Source of the DNA: Heterobilharzia americana
Taxonomy: Eukaryota > Platyhelminthes > Trematoda > Strigeidida > Schistosomatidae
Reading direction: 5' to 3'
DNA: 64,000 bases
Assembly: GCA_944470555.2 (NCBI GenBank)
Contig: OX104127.1
Location: 91,350,708-91,414,707 of the forward strand
Shown here: piece after piece, positions 33,865-45,500 of the stretch
Layout of the letters: each line of letters starts with the position of its first letter
Position numbering within the stretch: position 1 is the first letter of the stretch
The notes under the pieces: model-generated
The model's database searches: none
What the model was told of the DNA's origin: nothing
What the model saw: only the letters and a program-made list of their open reading frames with translations
Position numbers and translations under genes: made by a program

Positions 33865-34320
33865 CTGAATCTACCATGGTGGAAGTGTTGAAGTACTTTG
33901 AAATTAGTTATTTATATTTATAAATGTCCTGATTTTTCCACTCTATTTCTTCCAATATTTCTCATATTTACCTCTTCACTAACATTCTGCTGTGCTAACA
34001 TGTCTTCTTGAACTTCTCCACTTACTAGTTAAATGACTTGTCTCCATGGTAATTATCACTGTTATCTTCAGTCTATTACCCAACCCTCCTTTAGTTTTGC
34101 ACTGTTACCAAGCTTCTTAATTGATGTTCATTCACCTTGTTTCAAAATGACGTAATAAAAGAGAATATTTGTAGCTCAAGTGGATGGTCTTGGTTGTGGT
34201 TGTATTGTGTTCTCTGAGCTGGATTATTCAGTCGTCAAGCTTTCATCGTCTTTCTAGACGACATCATCCGCATCACTTACTTCAGTATGAAGTGACCTGT
34301 CAATATCTCTCCTTGATTGA
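33865..34320. other. Intergenic sequence, unassigned
   Basis: No element recognised between the PLE fragment and the RTE-A fragment. Confidence 0.45.
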
Positions 34321-34329
34321 TTTAGTGCT

Positions 34330-34806
34330 TGCCTTGTCTAAGATTCTAGGTTCTATAACTCCTCGACACCTGAATGGAGCTCGGGAACAACAAGCCCGAG
34401 AAAACCAAGCAGGCTTTAGACCTGGCCGCAGATGTACCGACCAAGTATTCACACTGCACCAGGTCTTGGAACACAGACACGTTTACCGGCGCCCGACAAC
34501 AGCTGTATTTCTTCACCTAATGGCGCCATTTGACTCCGTTGATCGAGAAGTCTTATGGTAATGTCCCTTACTGAAAGGCGTGCCAAGTAAGTACATCACC
34601 TTATTGAAGGCTCTCCACTCGAACACTTGTGGGCTTGTTAAAACCTATAGTGAAATGTCTAGGCAGCTATGCTCATCGAGTGGTGTCCGTCAAGACTGTC
34701 CACTCTCTCCATCCTTATTCAATTTTATCATAGATATTCTTATGGAGGTCTCCCTCGCGTCACCAGATCACAAAGAGGTTGACGTAATCGCAGGAGAATT
34801 TTCGTT
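34330..34806 (+). mobile_element. RTE-A reverse-transcriptase fragment
   Basis: Matches 12590-13052: GAREQQARENQAGFRPGRR, DSVDREVLW followed by the same TAA stop, then VRQDCPLSPSLFNFIIDILM. It ends just before the YADD motif, where the strand of the RTE-A homology flips. Confidence 0.85.
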
Positions 34807-34995
34807 TCAAAAGAGATGGAAGACTAACGTCTACTCCCCATTCAGGTTCAGGCTTGATGCTGGGTAACTAAAGTGTTGCTGTAGGCCAGTTAAGCTGTCC
34901 TTCAAAGTAATACTCTCAAAGTTCTAGCTTTCTGTCCCAAGAGGTTATCAGCGTGGTTTCACTAACAATCGTCTTCTTCTCGCTGGTTTCCTTGA

Positions 34996-34996
<1 letters not shown>

Positions 34997-35049
<53 letters not shown>

Positions 35050-35158
35050 GTCCCTTGGGTTCCTAGTGGAACATAGGGCTTCAGTAGCACGCCTCCAGTG
35101 ACCTCTGTTCTCTGAGATCTTTTGAACCTGGTTCCACGACAGCCCACAGCCTCTCATT
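34997..35158 (-). mobile_element. RTE-B 3' terminal fragment
   Basis: 162 bases: (ATT)n tract at about 34999-35049, then TAGTCCCTTGGGTTCCTAGT and the last codons of RTE-B in reverse. Flanked by the exact 12-base duplication GGTTTCCTTGAT at 34985-34996 and 35159-35170. Confidence 0.92.
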
Positions 35159-35940
35159 GGTTTCCTTGATGAGCCTAAATAATTGTTGGGTATTACCTAA
35201 TGTTGATGTCTTCATCTCTATCGCTTTCGTCACCCACCATCACCCTCTGTCATTGGGAAGACTGTTAATTATTTTACGTTTGAGTTGCTTTCGCTCTTCA
35301 TCGTAGTCAGAAGCAGCTGGAATGGGTGAGTCTTCTCTCATCAGTCAGCTGGGATGAAGTTGCGGATATCCAGTGAAGTTTGTTAGTCTTTTGATGTAGG
35401 TTACCAATTGTCTACTGCTGTCTCTACAGTAGACTGAATATCACGCCAGATTTCTTCAGGATCAACATCGCTGTCAGACAAATACCTAGCTATCTCCTCT
35501 CTAAATGCTCATTTTATGTTCTCATCTTGCATACGCGTACGCATAGGTTGCACTGAAAGGTGCAGACATGCATGTGCCTGTACTAATTCATCATTTTAAA
35601 GTCAAAACCAGTAAGTACTCCAGAAAGAGCGGTAATCCCCACGTATCCTCTCTAAAGATAGCATATAGCAGTATGATCTACATGTTTCCATCGTTGGTTT
35701 GAAGTCAGCGAACAACGTATGCGATATCGTCTCTCCTTATGTTTAAAGTTAGTGATGGCCAGGAACAAGGGGTTGCCAAAACAAAATTTCAACTGACGAT
35801 CACCGTTGTCAGTCGGTTGGCATGAGATTCAGTAAGTTCCCCCAAGATGCCTATCCGAATGACTATGCTTCCCTACTTCAGAGTTAAAATCACGTACCTC
35901 TATGACTATCTGAATGTTTTGCTTTTTACAGCGGAATACA

Positions 35941-37450
35941 CCCATTTGATCATAGGAAAAGACAAGACGTGTTTGCAGCAGAGGAAAAATCTTATTTTCG
36001 ACAAAGTCATTTACTAAGCTGTACATTCGTGAATATATGTTCCAGTGGGCAGAGCGTTACAGAATTATTTTCGGTTAGAGGGGAAAATATATTGAATAAC
36101 TAAAGGAAGTTAATTAATACACATTTGGGTTTAGTGTGGGAAAATAGACAAGGGATTATAAAATTAAATGTAATTATGCAATACAGGATGAATGTATGGC
36201 GGAGTAGGAAAATGAACAAGGGATAAAGGAAGTACATGTATAGTTACCTAATACAAGGTCAATCTATGACAATCAGTGATGGCTATGGTAAAGATAATGG
36301 TTGGACGCACAACTCTGCTTTGAACTTCTGAATGGCTAATGCTTCAGCTATACCCAAATGCCTTGATCTTACTCCCTTCAAGTGGTTTGATCGAACCCTG
36401 TAGAAGATTCTGAATGAGCTTTCAAAAGGAGCTAAATAGCCTGAGTGCACGAGGTGTTCTGTTATTGAAATGAAGACATTTCTGTTCTCCCTTTGCCAGC
36501 CAGTCTGAGTAATGTTCGTGGGCACGTTTTACAAGCGGATGCATGATAGGGCCGAAGTACTCACCTCCACAAAAGCAAGTAAACTTTCACATACACTTTG
36601 ATTTGGCCTAATGTGTCAGCCTGTCTTTCACACATTGACCGAAACGTTTCTTGCAGGAGAAGATAATCTGAAGGTTGGCGGCAAAGCATGTTCTGCTTAA
36701 GGATTTTGACAGTCGTTTCCTGAGGATCTCTGCGGCAGTATCATTTTGAATTCAAGGTTCAACGAAAGAATCTTTTTTGGCACCAAATGTTTTCATTTAG
36801 TTGTGTTCTCTGGCTTTATGTTCTTTTCTACGAATCTGAGCAGGAAGCAGTTTTCCGCTAGAGTTCGTCTAATTATTTGCAGTTCTCTGTCAACAGTATC
36901 CTCAGTACATATTTTCCTGATCCTCGAGGAATGTGAACGAAGATTTGTTTTCCTGCATTAAGAAAATGGAAGGTTGAGTTTGATTCTGATTCAAGAGTGA
37001 ATTTGGTTGAAGGGTGGGTGTTGTTGAAGGTATGAAGCAAGTTTGCAAGATTCATATTTTCATCAGACTATAAACGAATCATCCATGTACCTTTTGTAGA
37101 CATGAAGTTCATTGATTGTTGATGATAAGTTGGTATTTCCAGGCTCACCAAGAAGCAGTCAGCCAGGAAAGGTCCTAGTGGAGAACCCATTGCCACACCA
37201 TCTATCTGTCTGTAGATCTCATTATTAAATCTGAAGTGTACATTAAAGGTACATCAAAGGAGAAGCTCTTGTAGCTAGTGAATTGGGATACCAACATCTG
37301 TGTTACGACACTGAATGAATTCACATAGGAGGTAGATGATTTCTGTCAGAGAGATATTTGTCAAGAGAGAAGTGAAATCATTCTTTATCTGTCAAACGAC
37401 ATTCTTTATCAAATCAACAAAATCATATATGTCACGAAGACTGTGGTTTT
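35941..37450 (-). mobile_element. Penelope-like element inserted in RTE-A
   Basis: Minus strand: DIYDFVDLIKNVV near 37430, [20 protein letters not shown] near 37215-37160 (PLE RT core), YKRYMDDSF near 37095 (catalytic YMDD intact), FNNTHPSTKFTLESESNSTF near 37020-36960, and the end of the GIY-YIG domain at 36283-36480 (HLVHSGY, LGIAEALAIQKFKAELCVQP). Several stops and shifts; the 5' part is missing. Its GIY-YIG end resembles the fragment at 33.6-33.9 kb more than the PLEs at 48-54 kb. Confidence 0.82.
36100..36275. repeat. Imperfect tandem duplication in PLE 3' region
   Basis: Two related units of about 70-80 bases (ACAAGGGATTATAAAATTAA near 36149 and ACAAGGGATAAAGGAAGTA near 36216), each followed by an A-T-rich stretch and AATACA. 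Confidence 0.45.
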
Positions 37451-38490
37451 GTAGAAAAATTGATGACTTATGATAGAGTTCGTCCTTTGCATCATCCGAA
37501 GTGCAGTTGGTGGGTGCGTAGACAAAGATCACGAATAGACATTGCCTAGTTTCACCATCCTTCCTATTGTTTACAGATCCATGCAGCTGAATACCATCCA
37601 GTTGAGAATTACGTTTTCTTTTCCTCAGTTCAGTGCTATGCCTACACCAGCTAGTCCACAAGGACTAGTCACTGAATTTTGAAGACTCACTACTACAGTC
37701 AAGTGGGGTCAACTTAGTAACGACACACGGGTCCTTATACTTGTCTCTGAAACACAACATGCACCCGTCACTTGAGATTCTAGAGTTCCAACAAGAGATA
37801 TCTCCTATCCTAGTTGGCGAAGAGTTCAGACGTTGAAAGCTCCAATACTATACGGATAGCGCCGTTTTAGGAGACTAGGAATGGTGCTTCGCTGACTTTA
37901 ATTGTTGATAGTGGAAGGAAATTGAGACTTTGAGGAGGTTGTAGGAGGTTTAATATTGATATCATGATGTAAAGGGTAAGGAGACAGAGGTATGAAGGGT
38001 AAGTTATGTTTTGTTGCCTTATGTATACTACTGGAAGCGTGACGTTAGTTAACATTTTCCGGCTGCCCAAACCGTGTAAGGCTAGTCCTCCTCGAGGTAC
38101 ATGAAAATGAAGGGTTAGTGTGTGACCATAGTGCCTTACTGACATTTGCTTGGAGGCTGGTTAAACATGGCCTTTTTAGAAGTTTGAGACCTAAGTTTGT
38201 CAGTTTGTTAGCACAAAAACGTGGCTAAATTTAGTTTTTCTGTGTCTACTAATATTAAAAACCTAGATCAAAACTGGGCCATAGTTCTGTATGCAGATTT
38301 ACACATAACCCAGCAGCAGAATGGTACAGAGTGACGTTCCTTAAAACCAAATTTGATGGGGGGAGAGAAGTTTCGTTCGTAAAAACAACACCGAATAGAT
38401 GTAGCAGAAATTTTCGCTTATTATACTGCACACATTAAGAGATAACTAGGTTTAAATAAACTGTCTCGAGGTTATATTGATCTTGATGAC

Positions 38491-38555
38491 TAGCAGAGGA
38501 ATCCAGGACGCGCGTTTCGTTCTATTTGGGACTCGTCAGCTGGGTGTACCTGCAC
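38491..38555 (-). ncRNA. Hammerhead ribozyme (Sm-alpha type), core intact
   Basis: Minus strand: core CTGACGAG (equivalent of CUGANGA), loop CCCAAATAG, ACGAAACGC with the GAAAC box, then the GTC cleavage triplet followed by CTGGATTCCTC. Stem II has one mismatch (GTCC against GAAC) and stem I is four to five pairs. All catalytic core bases are present. Confidence 0.85.
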
Positions 38556-38636
38556 GCCGGTGACTCAGTGGATAAAGCGTTTGAATCGAAGGATGCTGGG
38601 TTCGGGTCTAAGTGGGGACATCACCACTCACTGGGG

Positions 38637-38700
38637 TGCAGGAACATCCAACTGACATGTCCCAAATAGGACGATACGAGCGTCCTGGATTCCTCTGCTA
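38637..38700 (+). ncRNA. Hammerhead ribozyme, mutated core
   Basis: Plus strand: CTGACATG in place of CTGACGAG and CGATAC in place of CGAAAC, with stem II (GTCC/GGAC) and the GTC cleavage site kept. Probably inactive because two conserved core positions are changed. Confidence 0.8.
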
Positions 38701-38809
38701 GTCACCAAGATCAATATAACATCATGAATATCCAGCAGTATTGAGGCATCCACATGGAAGCCCATCTGCCTACGAAGGCCTAGCGATTCGGCCTTGTATA
38801 GCAACGGGA

Positions 38810-38960
38810 AATCATAAGTATCACTACAAAAACTGTCTCAAAGTTGTGGAATTATTTTGATATGACTATGAACTATAAATTGTGTTCGGAACGTAATCTA
38901 ACAAGATAACATTGTTTTAGTGTGTGATACATCTGATAAATCAACTAAAATAGAATCATA
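38810..38960 (+). mobile_element. PLE 3' terminal fragment
   Basis: Resembles 50065-50175: the words AACTGTCTCAAAGTTGTGGA, TATGACTATG, TGTTCGGAACGTAATC and GATAAATCAACTAAAATAGA follow the order of the PLE end at 51.7-51.86 kb. It begins about 90 bases after the hammerhead pair. Confidence 0.6.
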
Positions 38961-39284
38961 TTTTACCACTTTTAACTTCTTTTCTTGAAAAGTCTCCTCT
39001 GTTACCAGCATTATCTTAATGCCATTTTGATTGAAGGTTACAACGCTGTTATCTTCATCATAAAACACTTAAGTGCCTTTTTAACTACTGACTAAAATAT
39101 AAGTATTAAATCTCATCATTCTCTCATCTTGTCAGTAAAAACCGTAAGTGTTGTCAGTTTAGGCTATTGAAAATCTCACAATATTGATCGAAAAGAGACT
39201 TTATTGGTTGTCATTTTTCATTCCCCCCCCCCCGGCTGTGAAATCTGCTAAGAATAATAAATAGACAATACAATTTTCAATATA

Positions 39285-39290
39285 TTTATT
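39285..39290 (-). terminator. AGA polyadenylation signal
   Basis: AATAAA on the minus strand, 60 bases after the AGA stop codon. Confidence 0.7.
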
Positions 39291-39350
39291 CTGAATTCAA
39301 AAACTTTAACATAAATTGAGTGAACAATCGATCGTATGTAAGGTTGTTAT

Positions 39351-39512
39351 TCAAGGTTCATCTGAATCTTTACAAGGCACATGAATGATATGAGTTTGAT
39401 TTCCAAGCCATGAAGCTCGAACACTGTAGTTAAAATCTTCGAAGCCAACACAAGCTGATCCATGTTCACCGTGACTTGTAAGTGCAACTAAAGCTCCATA
39501 CCACTTTTCTTG
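39351..39512 (-). CDS. AGA: AGA exon 5 and stop
   Basis: Residues 308-360: [40 protein letters not shown] and the end [12 protein letters not shown]. Contains an N-glycosylation sequon (NQT) and the C-terminal cysteines. Confidence 0.93.
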   Translation of the reverse strand, partial: QEKWYGALVALTSHGEHGSACVGFEDFNYSVRASWLGNQTHIIHVPCKDSDEP

Positions 39513-42500
39513 CTATAAATATTTTAAGTAATTGAAAGAAATGCTACTCAGTTAGTTTATTTAAGTAATAATAGGTAACTATTGCAAATATTAAGTAAAT
39601 CATATAACTTTATTTCTATCCAACTACTAGTAAAACGATGAACATCTGCTAGATTCGATATATGAAGATTACTGCCAATGAAGTATTAAAATACTTACAT
39701 TATCATTGTATAACCCCTCGATGCGCCCTTTAGGTTCAATCTGTGCGCTTAGCATCAGTTAAGTTATATAATCTGAAGGGTATATTGTTTCTACTTGTAC
39801 ATTTGGGTCAGCTTTTGTTTACTCTAACTCGACGCTAGTAGGTTTATAGAGAAATATTATTCATGTTTCAGATAAGATGAAACGGAAGTGTTTGGTATAT
39901 TTTATTCCTTTTTTCTTTACTTATTCAACTAAGTGTTAGCTGTTTTTATAGGTTTCACACCTTTTCTAGTTGCTTATAAACGATACTATGCTCACATAAA
40001 CGCGCAGATGATTATAAAATTAGTTGCATTCGTGAATTTCCAGTGTACTCTGCTTCAACATAAATACTTCTTGGTTGAGCTATCATATAACGTTTTATAA
40101 AGTTGTTTTATCAAGCCTAGAATTGATACATGAAGCTTGTGGGCAGTCGCGGTGCCAGGTCCAAAAGACTACAGAGAACATAGTGGAATGGAGGCGTGCT
40201 ACTGAACCTCTATGTTCCACTAAGAACCCAAGGGAGAAATAATAATAACCGTTAGGTCGTTAATAAGTTCAGAATTTAGATTCAGCACTAAGTAATCTGC
40301 TGATTCAAGTATCCACTTCATCAGGTCTTCAGTTCGGTAACTATAATCTTTATATGCACATAACCACATCTAACCGTTGAATATGTTACCCTCTTTGGAA
40401 GTGTTAAATTACATAAGTTAGTTTTTTTTCCTCTTGTTGTTAGTTGCCTTGACAACAAGCAAATAAGTGACGCCAAATCTTTTAGCTCTAGAACAAAATT
40501 TAAACCTAGATTGATTGGTTCTGAACTATTTTTGGTGTTTTGAGTGACTTTGAAGTGTGAAGTTCAACGGTCGTAATGACTCTCAGTACACTATAATCAG
40601 TTTTTATTGCTGTATCCTATTAACTGTACTCACTGTTTTACATGGAGTATACTACCCTTGAAATTCGGTTCATTTTGTGCTCAAGTCATTCTTCTGTTGG
40701 TGACTTGGAATAGTTCAGAATTCACTAGTTCTTTTAGCCAAGAATAGTACCTAATGAAAACAATTTTTAACAACCATTATACTTGCTCATATTTTTTTGT
40801 TAGATTCACTTTTTTCCTAATCAATAACTAGTTACTTGTGCAAATGAAGAATATTCTGAATTCTTTCGATAATTTTCTGTTTTTATTTTAGAAGAGGTAA
40901 GTTGAACCATAAAGCACCATTGCTCAAAACAATAAGTCAATGTACCGTAGGAACAGTGTTTTGTAATACTTTAACTCAACTTTCAGATGGGAGGGACGAT
41001 TATATAATCCATGTTATATTGTTAAAACACGATCAGCATAACGCTTAATACCCATGTTTTGAACTTGACAACACTTATCAAAAAGATATACTTAAGGGCT
41101 CAATGACTTCTTGCGCTAACTTATAATCGAACAAGCATTAGTTAGTGCAGTGGTCCGAAATATTGCTACTAATCTAATCAGATGGTTACTAACTCCAATA
41201 AATTCCAGATCAATTGCAAAAACTAGCCAATGGATAGTATTTTATATGTTTCTGCTGGTTAAATACACTTTTGCGAAATGTCTACAAAATAAGCCATGCA
41301 GTAAAAGGTAATTAATATTTAGTCGTGGTTGAAGTTTATTTTATTCTTAAAAAATTAGATTTTACCATGTTATCCAAGAGTTTTATAGGCTGTAACTATA
41401 ATTACTAAATTTTTATTAAAAAGAGAAACGGTTCACTTACTGACTTTACACTTTCTAAGGCTCTTTTACAAGCTTCAGTTGGACCGACACCTTGACGAAG
41501 ATAATTCACAACTTGAAAACTTAAAAGATAACGCATTAAAAGATCACCATCACCAGTTGCAACAGCACCTCCAATCTACATTACATTGAATTAAATTATT
41601 AAGTTATATAGCGAAAAATAATGCGTGTATAGTTTCTTATATTAAATTCAAATTAGTGGAAACATCAGAAAGTAAGGTTGTTTAATGATAAATAAATAAT
41701 TAAGGCAGAAATATTTACTGTTATGACAGCTACTGAAATTCACTCTAGAACTAATACCAGATTCAGGTGATGTGAACTAATTCGGCTATGTAGGCTTACT
41801 GGATTCCAAACGAGCTAATCTGCCGTCTGGTGGTTAGATCACTCTGATCTGACTACTTGAGTACTTTTTAACTACTCAAGTTGCTCAGCAGTAGTATCTT
41901 TCGCAATTTCACGCATCTATACATTGCATTTCATTCATGTTTAGCCCTAACATGCTTTCTTCTCATAACTTCCTACGACTTCTGATTACATTTTTTCCCT
42001 TATTCCCCTAACTTCCCCCTTGTTTACCTTGCTGTGGTGATATGATGTGTGCACCAAATGGAAGCATTATGGAGTAGTAATGCTACATCCCATGTTGGTC
42101 ATTTACTGACCAGTTGAATTCTAGTTCTGCATATATATCTGGTTGTACACTAGGCGACGATAAGGTGTCCGAAGTATTGTCTACCTGTGTACTATACCAA
42201 GGTCAGTCACCCTATATTATATTCCTGTTTAGTGGTAAGTAAATAATTAAGGCAGAAATATTTACTATTATGACAGCTACTGAAATTCACTCTAGAGCCA
42301 ATACCAGTCAATGAATTCTTTTTTAAATATCTGTTGTTCCCTGGCATTGTCTACAAAATACGTGTGTACTTTTCTGATTTCCTTTTTGAAATTGACAATA
42401 AACTGTATAGAATGTATCTAATTCATCCAGTATTACAAACTTCCTCAACATGAGCGTGATCACTTAAATGTAGTATGATATTTTTCAAACGAGTGACTAG

Positions 42501-45500
42501 TATTTGTGTGTTCACGATACTTTTACTGTGTGTAATGATGTCAGTCATGTAGACGTTCCACTAAAAACTTCCAATGAGGTCTAAGTAATATGAATTCACA
42601 ATGTATCACGAAACTTTTATTACTATCCATTTTCTGCGATCGGAAAAGTTTGAGACTTATGAAATGATGGAACATTCCAACGATTTGTTTATCACAGAGG
42701 CCGAAAGTAAACAATTCCTTAGCTTTCGTAAGTTTTTCGTAATAATATGTAAGGTGAGATTGATTGAAACGACAAACTGTGGTGTTCGGAAACTCCCCCT
42801 TAAAGATATTGAAAAAAGAGTTAACATTCGTTGGACATACCTTCAAGTAAGTGATTATCTTCTAACCCACAACTGGGAGTGTGAGAGAGGAATCGACTCT
42901 GTAGTTGCAGAAAATCACCATGACAGTAAACTAGCATTTATCTGACTTACAAGGGTGGTCAAGTTACAATTAAAATTACTCAACAACTAAAAGCTGCTGC
43001 GAAAACAGTCTACTACAGTTCTAGTATCGTATTGTAAGACAGTTTTCAATTTAGCGGACTAAAATGAACTAGTAAATTGCCTTTTGTCAACTTGGTTTAC
43101 ATTAATCGATTTCCATGTACTTATCGAACCGGACATATTTGGAGGAAAACAAGGTAATTTTCCAACCTCGCCTGGTTAACTAGTACACTAGTTACTAGCC
43201 GGTCCTAAGCCCGGGTAAAGAGGGAAGGTTGGGCATAGGGCTAGCAACCCTACCCCGTAAAACAAATCTAACCTCTAAAGAAACTTCAAAGCACAAACAA
43301 AATATAAAAAATGAAAACAAACTTATTCCTCGCTAGGATTGGAGAGGCGAAATGATGCCAGTTGGTGAAAGCCTTCGGGAAGCCAACTGGTCGATGTGTC
43401 TTCTCTCTCTCGATAAAAGCGAAAGTAAACGTGGGGACATGGAATGTCCGCACCATGTTTGAACCCAGCAAGGCAGCCCAGATTGAAAACGAGATGAGAA
43501 GGTATCACATTGAAGTGCTTGGAATTTGCGAAAGCAGATGGAATGGGAGTGGACTCTCCAAACTGTCAACTGGAGAATCAATAATCTACTCCGGTCACCC
43601 AGATGATAACCACGAGCACCCTCAGGGAGTGGCTATCATGATGTCCCCAAGAACATCGAAGGCTCTCTCTCATGCAGTGGGAAGCAATCTCCTCCAGGAT
43701 CATGACAGCAAGATTCAACTCAAAAGGAAGGAAAGCCACAATCATACAATGCTACACTATGCACCTACAAATAATGCAGAGCAAGAGAAGAAGGAGGAAT
43801 TCTACAGACAACTTCAATCAACACTGGACAAGACCTCAGTTGACGATATCAAAATTCTAATGGGCGACATGAATGCCAAACTGGGAGGGGACAACACAGG
43901 AAGAGAACTAACCATGGGTCGAGAAGCGCTCAGTGAGGTGATGAACGAGAATGGAGAATTGTTTGCAGAATTCTGTGCATTCAACGATTTGGTGGTTGGA
44001 GGCAGTGTGTTCAGGCACAAAGATATCCACAAAGCGACATGGATTTCACCAGACACCAGATGGACATACTAAAAATCAAATCGACTTTATCTCAATCTGG
44101 AGAAAATGGAGACGCAGTCTACTTGATACAAGGGCAAGAAGAGGAGCAGATGTAGGTTCAGACCACTATCTAGTGCAAGGAACCTTCCAAATCAAGTTGA
44201 AAGCCTTCAAGGAAGCTGGTGATAGACCTCAATTCAAGTACAACACTCGGAAACTGAAGGATGAAACTACAAAGGAGATCTTCACGGCAGCCTTCAAGAC
44301 AAAATGGGAGATATAGAGGAACATCCCTGAAGAAACCTGTGTGGAAGAACACTGGAAGTCTTTGAAAGCTATGTGGAAAGAAACCTGCACAACCGTATTA
44401 GGAAGGAAGAAGAAAGAAGACAAGGAATAGATCTCGACGGATACGTGGAAGCTGATAGAGGAGAGGAGGATGGTGAAGCAGAAGATAAACCAGTGCATGG
44501 ATGCTCAACGACAAGAGGAACTGAGCACAATGTATAAAACACTGAACAAAGAAAGGAGAGTGCGTGGAAAGACAAAAGACACTTCTACGAAACACTGGCA
44601 AATGAAGCAGAACAGGCTGCAGGTAAGAGAGACCTGACGACATTGTATCAAATAACCAGGTTGCTATCAGGGAATAGACCAACACAGATGAAACCAATAA
44701 AAGATGAAGAAGGAAATTTAATTACGAAAGAAGAGAAACAGAGGAAACGATGGGCCGACCACTTCAAGAAGCTCTTGAATCGACCACTACCACCTGCACT
44801 TCGTCCAGAAATACCACCTGCAGCCCGGCCACAGAACTACAAGTGAACATAAATCCTCCGACAGAAATGGAAGTCCTGAAAGCCATAAAGCTACTGAAAT
44901 GTGGGAAAGCAGCAGGACCAGATGGGATCCCGCCAGAAGCACTGAGAACAGACGCAGAGACAACAGCGGACATGCTCATACCACACCACTATTGCAGGAG
45001 GTGTGGAAGGAAGAGAAGGTACCTGACGATTGGAAGAAGTGTTACCCTGTCAAACTGCCGAAGAAAGGAGACCTCAGTGCTTGCAAGAACTGGCGCGGAA
45101 TCACTCTCCTGTCCACCCAAAGCAAGCAAAATATTAAGCCGCATTATTCTGGAGAGGCTTAAGGATGCACTGGATTCAAAACTACGACGGGAACAGGCAG
45201 GCTTCAGGAAGTACAAATCATGCACGGACCAAATTGCAACGCTTCTCATCATCATAGAACAGAGCATAGAATGGCAATCAGCTCTCTACCTCAACTTCAT
45301 CGACTTTGAGAAGGCCTTTGACAGCGTCGACCGAGAGGTAATTTGGAAACTGCTTCACTACTACGGAGTACCGCAAACCTTTATCAGCCTCATTCAACAA
45401 CTATATGAAGATGCCACATGCCAGCCAAGTAATTCACAATGGGAAGCTCAGTGATGATGCCTTGGAAGTGAAGATAGGAGTGAAATAAGGTTGCCTACTA

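Larger units (their letters stand above)
34807..38230 (-). mobile_element. RTE-A 5' half, split by PLE and RTE-B insertions
   Basis: Minus-strand 5'UTR (about 37900-38230), endonuclease (37452-37860, FVIFVYAPTNCTSDDAKDEL at 37530-37590), then after the PLE the rest of the endonuclease (35640-35940), the post-endonuclease linker (35171-35400) and the start of the RT region (34807-34984). An RTE-B fragment sits at 34997-35158. All frames are broken. Confidence 0.78.
38471..38720. mobile_element. Foldback Sm-alpha-like element: two hammerheads around a tRNA-like core
   Basis: Left arm 38471-38556 and right arm 38635-38720 are inverted copies of the schistosome satellite hammerhead and its flank. 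The 78-base spacer has an A-box-like TGACTCAGTGGATAA (38561) and B-box-like GGTTCGGGTCT (38599). The usual Sm-alpha layout is a pol III promoter followed by one hammerhead; here a second, inverted hammerhead lies upstream. Confidence 0.85.

Noticed and set aside
34999..35049. Asn-coding repeat as a polyasparagine protein
   Set aside because: It is the (ATT)n tail of an RTE-B fragment.
39220..39240. Run of ten C as a functional G-quadruplex or regulatory site
   Set aside because: A single homopolymer near the AGA 3' end with no further G/C runs; could also be a sequencing artefact.
44369..44697. Hydrophobic minus-strand frames as membrane protein genes
   Set aside because: They are antisense to the RTE-B linker (lysine- and glutamate-rich sense strand), which makes the reverse strand look hydrophobic.
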